A stretch of DNA of 7,312 nucleotides from Pseudomonadota bacterium (GTDB taxonomy: Bacteria > Pseudomonadota > Gammaproteobacteria > Burkholderiales > Burkholderiaceae_C): the NCBI GenBank assembly GCA_030918015.1, contig JAUPTP010000107.1, positions 1-7,312 on the forward strand, written 5' to 3'. Positions 1 to 5,733 of the stretch are shown in pieces. Under the pieces are notes generated by a model that saw only the letters and a list, made by a program, of their open reading frames with translations, had not been told where the DNA came from and ran no database searches. Within the stretch, counting starts at the first letter, position 1; each line of letters begins with the position of its first letter. The position numbers and the translations under genes are program-made.

Positions 1-991
1 CGCTCCAGCTCGGCTCCGGGCTGAGCAGCTGCACCACACCGCAGACCCGCTCGCGTGCGTCCAGCGCCACCAGCGCCTGGATGCGCAGCTCGCGCATCAC
101 GGTCTCGGCCTCGCCCAGCCGGGTGTCGGCGGCGATGGTGCGCGGGCGCGCGCTCATGAGGTCGCCGGCCATGAGGTTCAGCGGATTGGCGTGGCGCTCG
201 AAGGCGCGGCGGATGTCGCCGTCGGTGATGATGCCTGCCAGCGCGGCGGGCGTGCCCACCAGCACCAGGCCCAGCCGGCCGCGGGTGATCGTCTGCACCA
301 CCTCGCGGAAGCTGGCGCTCTCGGCGCAGAAGGGCAGGCGCTCGCGCTGCATCACGTCGGACACGCGGGTGAGCAGGCGCCGGCCCAGGCTGCCGCCGGG
401 GTGGAAGCGCGCGAAGTCCTCCGGCCGGAAGCCCTTGAGCACCGACAGCGTGACCGCCAGCGCGTCGCCCATCACCAGCGTCGCGGTGGTGGAGCTGGTC
501 GGCGCCAGGTTGTTCGAGCAGGCCTCGCACTCGACGCCGATGTCGAGCACCACGTCGGCCGCGCGCCCGATCGCCGAGTCGGCCCGGCCGGTCATCGCCA
601 CCAGCGCATTGCCCTGCTGCTGCAGGAAGGGCAGCAGCCGCACCAGCTCGTCGGTCTCGCCGCTGTTGGAGATCAGCAGCACGACATCCTCCGGCAGGAT
701 CATGCCGAGGTCGCCGTGGAAGGCCTCGCCGGGATGCACGAAGAAGGCCGCGGTGCCGGTCGAGGCCATCGTCGCGGCGATCTTGCGCCCGATGTGGCCG
801 GACTTGCCCATGCCGCAGACGATGACGCGGCGGGCGCAGCGCAGGATCAGGTCGACCGCACGCTCGAACTCGGGCCCGAGCCGGGCGGACATGGCCGAGA
901 GCGCGTCGATTTCCATGGCGATGACGCGGCGGGCGTGGGTGAGGGCGCAACCGTCTGACGCGAAAAGCATGTCGGCTCTCATCGTGGGCAT
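1..991 (-). CDS. kpsF: KpsF/KdsD-type D-arabinose-5-phosphate isomerase (C-terminus cut by window edge)
   Basis: This cytoplasmic enzyme interconverts ribulose-5-phosphate and arabinose-5-phosphate, the precursor of Kdo. The frame is open for 330 codons to the window edge. A SIS sugar-isomerase domain (about residues 40-205) carries GMGKSGHIG (61-69), VHPGEAFHGDLGM, ISNSGET (107-113), NLAPTSSTTAT and FHPGGSLGR. Two CBS domains follow (about 208-268 and 273-325). The four residues known to matter in E. coli KdsD (K59, E111, E152, H193) align, by comparison from memory, with K63, E115, E156 and H197, all with a constant offset of 4. I chose ATG at 991 because it sits one base after the polymerase stop. 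In-frame ATGs at 982 and 970 are possible, and no strong ribosome binding site separates them. Being in a capsule operon points to KpsF, a paralogue of the housekeeping KdsD. The tail after CBS2 (QLLSPEPSWS) differs from the DLLRAG-like ending I remember for the family. The family is about 320-330 residues, so few residues are missing. Confidence 0.95.
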   Translation of the reverse strand, partial: MPTMRADMLFASDGCALTHARRVIAMEIDALSAMSARLGPEFERAVDLILRCARRVIVCGMGKSGHIGRKIAATMASTGTAAFFVHPGEAFHGDLGMILPEDVVLLISNSGETDELVRLLPFLQQQGNALVAMTGRADSAIGRAADVVLDIGVECEACSNNLAPTSSTTATLVMGDALAVTLSVLKGFRPEDFARFHPGGSLGRRLLTRVSDVMQRERLPFCAESASFREVVQTITRGRLGLVLVGTPAALAGIITDGDIRRAFERHANPLNLMAGDLMSARPRTIAADTRLGEAETVMRELRIQALVALDARERVCGVVQLLSPEPSWS

Positions 992-992
992 G

Positions 993-3900
993 TCATGCAG
1001 GCTGGCGGCGGAGTTTCCGTGCCGGGCGCTCCAGTGTTTGCGCGTCACGGGGGGCTTCCTGCGTGGGAGGCCTCTGCGTCGACGGTGAGGTCGGGTATCT
1101 CTGGTACAGGTCCAGCGCCCGATCGAGCGTGTCCGGCGCACAGGTTTCGCTGTAGCGGACCGCCAGCAGTCGCAGCGCGTCGGCCGCGGTTCCCCAGTCT
1201 TCGTTGGCCAGTGCCAGATCGGCCAGGAGCTGCCATTCTTCCTGTGTCACCGGCGCACGCACCAGACGGGAGTTCAGCGTTGCATACCCCATGACGTGCT
1301 TGCCCTGGCGGTGCAGCACACTGGCGATCAGGTAGAGAACCGTGCTGTCCTGGCTGGCACGAGACACCCACAGGTCGACGGTCTGAGCCATGCTCAGCTG
1401 CTCGCGGGCGGCGTGGGTCTCATACAGTTTCAGTGCCCGTTCGCTTGAGGTGCGTGATTTGAGCTGTTCGTAGTCGAACATCATGCTCATCAGCCGGTCC
1501 GCCGCCTGTTTCCAGTCACCGGCAGCGATCGCCAGATCGACGATGAGCTGACTGTCCTGAACCGAAAGAGGCGGGCGCACGCCATCGCGGCACAGCAATG
1601 CGTAGGCTTCGTGCAGCCAGCCCTGGTGCCTCAGTGCATCGGCCGTGGCATAGGGGGCATCAGGATCGGATTCCAGGCGCTGGGTCCACAGCTCGGCGGC
1701 CAGACCCCACTGTTGCAGTGCGGATGCCGCTTCGGCCTGACTGCGCAGCAGTTCATCCGGCACGCTCAGGGCGAACTCGGTTGCTTTGCTCTTGACGACT
1801 TCCATGCCGTGGGCGTAACGCGCATGCTCCGCCTGTTGCGTCCAAGTCGGAATTTGCGAGAGAAGCAACTCCATGCCGCGCTGGACGTCGCGTGGCGTCG
1901 CGTCGGGATCGGTCTCGAGCAGACGCATGTAACGTTCGCAGGCCAGTGCCGTATTTCCCCGCTCGGATGCCGTTTCGGCCATCGAGCGCAGGAGATCGGG
2001 ACGCGGGCCGGGGGTGTCGCGTGGCGCATCCAGGGCCAGAATCGCCTGCATGACGCGAGCGCAGTTGCTGGTGTCCCGATAGGCGAAGAAGGATTCGATG
2101 CGCGGTCCGTACTCCTGCCACCAGGTGTCGCGCGAGGTGATGATGTCGGTGCAGGCCGACAGCACCTCGGCTTCGGTGCTCACGACAGGTCCGAAGCCAT
2201 CGCGGCGATAGTCGAAATATCCCCTGGTGTAACTGTGTTGCTGTTCGAAAAATTCCTTTTCATCGAACTGGAAATAGATGACCGGCCGTTCGATCATGGC
2301 CACTTCGAATGCGACCGAAGAATAGTCGGTGATCAGCATGGAGGCCGACGCGAAGAGTTCCTGGATCGACGTGCTCTCGTGGGACTTCACGACCACGTGG
2401 TCCGGCAATCGGATCCGTTCGAGGACCGACTGCATGTTGGCGTGAGGGAAGAAGACGACCCGGCCGCCAGTGCGCTCAGCCAGGGCCTGCAGCCGCGGGC
2501 TGGCCAGCAGCGAGGTCCACGACGTGAAGTAGAGAGACTGCTCGGCGTCCTCCACCAGGGTTCGCCGGGCGCTGTCTCCGGTGGGGGCCGCCATCAGCGC
2601 GTTGCGCCAGGTCGGCATGACCAGGATGTCGGTGGGCGTGCGGCTGTCGGCGAGTGCTCGCAAATGATCATGGCGCGGTAGGCCGGTCAGGACCGTCTCC
2701 TTCGTGGTGAAGTTGTAGGAGCCGTCGCCGCTGATCGACTGGTATTCCCGCTTGGCCGATGTGACGAAGCAGCTGATGTCCTTCGGATTCAGCCAGACGG
2801 ACAGGTCGTTCATGATGACGCCGTGCTGCAGGAAGACGAACTGCTGGTCGACGGGCCGGGCCTTGCCGAGGAAGTCCATGACGTAGGCGTCGGCATGGGA
2901 GCTGATGACCTTGCTGGCGCAGGTGGCCGCCAGCCGATGCTCGGCGGATCCGAAGGCGATGAGCCGGAATCCCTCCGCGGCCAGTCGGTCCCAGTCGAAC
3001 GACTCGCGGTCCAGCACGAAGAAGATGTTGCGGCCTGGGTCGGTGCGTGCGATGTGCCGGTAGAGGTGCTCGGCGTTGTCGTCGGCGTGCGTGTTGCGGT
3101 CCATCAGCAGCCAGCAGTCGGTGTACCTCGGCACCGAGCGGCGCCGTGGCGTGCGGCTGCGGAAATGCTTGCGCAGCTCGGCGGCCGGCACCGGCTTGCT
3201 GTACAACTTGCCGCCCAGCGAGATGCGGGCGTCGATGCCGTCGAGGCGGACGCTCAGCGTCTCGGCATCGCCCCCGATGGGCAGCCAGCAGCGCCAGGCT
3301 GTCACGAACACCTCGTCGAGGAGCCGGTGCTCGACCGCCTTCAGGTGGTCCGGAAGGGTGTCGACCTGCTTCCACCGGTAGCTCAGGACCGGCGGTGAGG
3401 CGCCCGTGTAGACGGTCAGCAGCACCTGGTCCTTGACCTCGTCGACGGCCTCGACATAGGCGACCTGGAACGGCGGCGCGACGCCCTTCAGGGAGGTCAG
3501 GATGGCCAGCTTGTGCATGAACCAGCAGCCCGCCAGCTCAAACTGCATGATGGTGTCGACATCGATGCGCGCGCATACCTCGCGCAGCAGTTCTAGGCCG
3601 CGGGTGCGCTGCTCGGGTGTGAGGAAGGCATGGCGCTGCGGCCGGTCCATCAGGTGGCGGATGATCCAGACGATGTCGTAGAGCACCGTGCGCTGTATGT
3701 GCACCGGAATCTTCTCGTGTGTGTCGAAGGCGGCGAAGGCGCCGAGGTAGCCATGCTCCAGGACGGCACCGAGCCGGCCGGGGTGCTGCCAGGACGTGTC
3801 CAGTGTCGATGTCCCGTCCTCGCGCTTGCGATAGTAGTAGACCGCGTTCTTGACGAATCCGGCCGAGCCGGACGGACAGGCCGCCAGATACTGGGCGATG

Positions 3901-4601
3901 AACAGTCCGTCCTCGAAGTTCGGCTTCACCCGGGCATCGAATTCGAGCGCATGGTTCAGGATGACTGACTTCCTGAAGACGGCCGTCGCCGCCGACAGCT
4001 GGATGTTGTTGCCCAGGTCGGAGATCGGAAAGACCTTGTCGCCGTTGGCGAACTTGTAGCGCAGCGGGGGGTTGTCCCGGAACTGATTGGTCTTCTCGAT
4101 GTAGAAGATCTGGTGGCACCCGATCATCTGCAGGTCGGTGGACGCCTGCTTGTCGATGAATCGAGCCACTTCCTGGAAATAGTCCGGGTTGACGAAGTCG
4201 TCCGGGTCGATGAATGTCACCCAGTCGTGCGCTGCCTGCTGGATCCCCAGGTTCCGGGCCGAGGCCTGTCCGCCGTTCTCCTTGTGGACGTAGACGATGT
4301 TGTGGGGAAACCGGCACTGCCAGCGCTGGATGATCTGCGCGGAGTCGTCGGTCGATCCGTCATCGACCATTACCAGTTGCATGCACTCGGTGAAGCCGAC
4401 GCGCTGGCTGGTCAGCGTCTCGAAGTACTTGTCCAGGTAGCGCCCGACGTTGTAGACGGCGGAGACCACGGAGAACTTGTGCGTGCAGGCTGGCACTCCG
4501 GCCGGTGCGATCGTTGTTCCCGAGCGTGCTTGGCGCTTGATCAGCATGTCCTTGAAGAACAGGCGAGGCGATCGCAGCAGCTTGCGAAGTTTCTTGTTCA
4601 T
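993..4601 (-). CDS. Multidomain capsule polymerase: GT2 glycosyltransferase + TagF-like CDP-glycerol phosphotransferase + TPR-like C-terminus
   Basis: This 1202-residue protein probably builds the capsule backbone, alternating a sugar (GT2 domain) with glycerol or another polyol phosphate (TagF-like domain). Residues 1-23 are a basic motif, KLRKLLRSP then FF.D. A GT2 domain (about 41-270) shows SAVYN, VDDGSTDD (79-86), NGGQASARNLG, a DxD-like DPDD (132-135) and a possible catalytic-base ED (230-231). Residues 270-490 match nothing I recognise and look beta-rich in the second half. The CDP-glycerol transferase domain (PF04464 type, about 493-855) shows FLQHGV (H593), GLPRHD (640-645), PTWR (663-666), FFPH (H720) and LITDYSS (756-762) followed by ERPVIYF. 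These match conserved TagF positions. Residues 870-1167 are TPR-like helical repeats, and the tail is Pro/Thr-rich and basic. There is no signal peptide or membrane segment, so it is cytoplasmic or membrane-peripheral. The start overlaps the upstream stop as ATGA and has a GGAG nine bases ahead. TagF-like capsule polymerases are known from Actinobacillus and Neisseria. Donor and product are not shown by sequence: CDP-ribitol is possible. Confidence 0.93.
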   Translation of the reverse strand: MNKKLRKLLRSPRLFFKDMLIKRQARSGTTIAPAGVPACTHKFSVVSAVYNVGRYLDKYFETLTSQRVGFTECMQLVMVDDGSTDDSAQIIQRWQCRFPHNIVYVHKENGGQASARNLGIQQAAHDWVTFIDPDDFVNPDYFQEVARFIDKQASTDLQMIGCHQIFYIEKTNQFRDNPPLRYKFANGDKVFPISDLGNNIQLSAATAVFRKSVILNHALEFDARVKPNFEDGLFIAQYLAACPSGSAGFVKNAVYYYRKREDGTSTLDTSWQHPGRLGAVLEHGYLGAFAAFDTHEKIPVHIQRTVLYDIVWIIRHLMDRPQRHAFLTPEQRTRGLELLREVCARIDVDTIMQFELAGCWFMHKLAILTSLKGVAPPFQVAYVEAVDEVKDQVLLTVYTGASPPVLSYRWKQVDTLPDHLKAVEHRLLDEVFVTAWRCWLPIGGDAETLSVRLDGIDARISLGGKLYSKPVPAAELRKHFRSRTPRRRSVPRYTDCWLLMDRNTHADDNAEHLYRHIARTDPGRNIFFVLDRESFDWDRLAAEGFRLIAFGSAEHRLAATCASKVISSHADAYVMDFLGKARPVDQQFVFLQHGVIMNDLSVWLNPKDISCFVTSAKREYQSISGDGSYNFTTKETVLTGLPRHDHLRALADSRTPTDILVMPTWRNALMAAPTGDSARRTLVEDAEQSLYFTSWTSLLASPRLQALAERTGGRVVFFPHANMQSVLERIRLPDHVVVKSHESTSIQELFASASMLITDYSSVAFEVAMIERPVIYFQFDEKEFFEQQHSYTRGYFDYRRDGFGPVVSTEAEVLSACTDIITSRDTWWQEYGPRIESFFAYRDTSNCARVMQAILALDAPRDTPGPRPDLLRSMAETASERGNTALACERYMRLLETDPDATPRDVQRGMELLLSQIPTWTQQAEHARYAHGMEVVKSKATEFALSVPDELLRSQAEAASALQQWGLAAELWTQRLESDPDAPYATADALRHQGWLHEAYALLCRDGVRPPLSVQDSQLIVDLAIAAGDWKQAADRLMSMMFDYEQLKSRTSSERALKLYETHAAREQLSMAQTVDLWVSRASQDSTVLYLIASVLHRQGKHVMGYATLNSRLVRAPVTQEEWQLLADLALANEDWGTAADALRLLAVRYSETCAPDTLDRALDLYQRYPTSPSTQRPPTQEAPRDAQTLERPARKLRRQPA
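1104..1550 (-). repeat. Protein-level repeat in the polymerase, period 106 residues
   Basis: Polymerase residues 1018-1060 and 1124-1166 align without gaps at an offset of 106, with 18 of 43 positions identical by eye. Shared positions include QL..DLA.A..DW..AAD.L near the start and RAL.LY at the end. The coding DNA lies at 1422-1550 and 1104-1232. With the 81-residue repeat just before it, this makes most of residues 870-1167 a helical repeat array. Confidence 0.75.
1656..1994 (-). repeat. Protein-level tandem repeat in the polymerase, period 81 residues
   Basis: Polymerase residues 870-901 and 951-982 align without gaps at an offset of 81, with 16 of 32 positions identical by eye. Both begin LLRS, followed by AE.AS, and end LE[TS]DPDA. 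Each copy has the A..A spacing of a TPR-like helix pair. The coding DNA lies at 1899-1994 and 1656-1751. This supports a solenoid built by internal duplication at the C-terminal end of the enzyme. Confidence 0.75.
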
Positions 4602-5728
4602 GCGTCAGGACTCCGTGTGGGATGGCAGTCGGGAAAAAAAGAACAGAGAAAAGCCTGTAGATGTTTTTCGTAGCCATGCAAAACGTCTGCGCCAGAGCGG
4701 AAGTCGTTCAGGCAAATCGAGTGAGGCGACGTGCCTGCGCGACTGCGCTGAAGCAGCCCTTGGTAGTTGCTGATTGCCGCTGGTGAACGCACGTTGAAGT
4801 ACCAGCAGATGTCAGCCTTCTTCGAAGACATTCCCCGAAAATAGGTATGCCAAGGTGTGAGGAAGCTTGCCAGATTGAGATCTAAGGTGCCGCGCGTTCG
4901 GTTAGGCAAGAATTTCAGGATGTCGTCGCTGCACAGCGACCAGCATTCTTCAAATGCTGATTTTCTCAGTGGGATATATGAGTGGACCAGTGGCTGGTCT
5001 GGGCACTGGCCATGGAGACGCTGGAGCACTGTTTGACTGTTCTTGCTAGCCAACAAAGTGGGTGTGGAATGCCCTTTATGCTGCATCGCTGACAGTGACT
5101 TGCTGGTTAAGAAATGAGCCGCCAGCCCGTTGGATTGAAAGAAATGTCCAGGTGGTAGCGGACGCGCGACGATCACGTCGTCGTTGAAATAAATGAAGTG
5201 CTCACTTAGCCCTGAAATCCGATGCAGATGGGCTTCGATGACATGGGAGTTGAACGTCGGAAGATAGGCTGGTTCGATCAGGTCTCGGTGCGAGACCAAG
5301 CGAATTCTGGGATGTGCGGTGAGCCATGCAGGGCGCTGATCGGCGGTGACAATGTAGATGTTGCGCACCCAGGGCATAAACTTCAGGACGCTGTGTAGCG
5401 AATAGCGCAGTTCAGTGTGCGACTTGAATCGTGCCGGGTCTCGGCCTGCCTTGATCAGATCATCGGCCTGAATCTTCGTCTGGAAGGCGAAGGCTTGGAA
5501 CATCGCTTGCCAAACAGGGTCATCACCATCGACCCAGGTGTAGACCACGTCGATTGGGAAAGTCGGCCCGGAGGTTAGCTCCAGCTCGAGTTCCTGTGCG
5601 ATGAGGGCCTGCTCGTTAGATTCGATGCAGCCGATCTCGTTACGCACTAGTGGATAGCGTGCATTGAAGTAGTCACGCAGGAACATACCTGGGGAGCGAG
5701 CCAGTTTTCGGAGCTTTCTCTTCATCAT
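4598..5728 (-). CDS. Stealth-family sugar-1-phosphate transferase (capsule biosynthesis)
   Basis: Stealth enzymes transfer a hexose-1-phosphate from a nucleotide sugar and create phosphodiester links; the meningococcal serogroup A, L and X capsule polymerases are members. All four conserved regions can be seen in 376 residues. CR1 is IDVVYTWVDGDDPVW (59-73). CR2 (about 101-190) includes ELRYSLHSVLKFMPW, NIYIVTADQRPAWL, LPTFNSHVIEAHLHRI, and EHFIYFNDDVIV (176-187) with its acidic pair. CR3 is HSYIPLRKSAFEECW (249-263), and CR4 is SICLNDF (337-343). The N-terminus has the same basic motif as the polymerase downstream. The true start is one of two tandem ATGs at 5728 and 5725, five bases after the kpsD stop. 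The motif alignment with the neighbour favours 5725 (375 residues). No good Shine-Dalgarno is visible apart from a weak GGGG at 5740-5743, so coupling to kpsD is likely. The same frame stays open to 7105, but that extension is a shadow of kpsD. GC is clearly lower than in the flanking genes. The family call is firm; the sugar is unknown. Confidence 0.94.
   Translation of the reverse strand: MMKRKLRKLARSPGMFLRDYFNARYPLVRNEIGCIESNEQALIAQELELELTSGPTFPIDVVYTWVDGDDPVWQAMFQAFAFQTKIQADDLIKAGRDPARFKSHTELRYSLHSVLKFMPWVRNIYIVTADQRPAWLTAHPRIRLVSHRDLIEPAYLPTFNSHVIEAHLHRISGLSEHFIYFNDDVIVARPLPPGHFFQSNGLAAHFLTSKSLSAMQHKGHSTPTLLASKNSQTVLQRLHGQCPDQPLVHSYIPLRKSAFEECWSLCSDDILKFLPNRTRGTLDLNLASFLTPWHTYFRGMSSKKADICWYFNVRSPAAISNYQGLLQRSRAGTSPHSICLNDFRSGADVLHGYEKHLQAFLCSFFPDCHPTRSPDA
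4611..4614 (-). promoter_or_regulatory. Ribosome binding site of the polymerase gene
   Basis: The minus strand reads GGAG here, nine bases before the ATG at 4601. It lies inside the last codons of the Stealth gene. Together with the ATGA stop/start overlap at 4598-4601 it supports this start codon. An in-frame TGA at 4607-4605 immediately upstream rules out any longer version of the polymerase. Confidence 0.6.
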
Positions 5729-5733
5729 GGTTG

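Noticed and set aside
81..1088. Long plus-strand open frames opposite kpsF
   Set aside because: They are compositional shadows of a GC-rich gene. The minus strand encodes a complete SIS-CBS-CBS protein with all key residues, while the plus frames give Ser/Arg- or Ala/Gly-rich sequence with no motif.
1611..2681. 356-codon plus-strand open frame opposite the polymerase
   Set aside because: It lies wholly antisense to the TagF-like and TPR-like parts, which have clear motifs. Its product shows no recognisable domain and it has no independent support.
4634..4640. Run of seven T on the coding strand near the end of the Stealth gene as a phase-variation or slippage switch
   Set aside because: Seven bases is short. 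The polymerase frame has a TGA directly before its ATG (4605-4607), so slippage could not make a fusion, and it affects only the last dozen residues after CR4.
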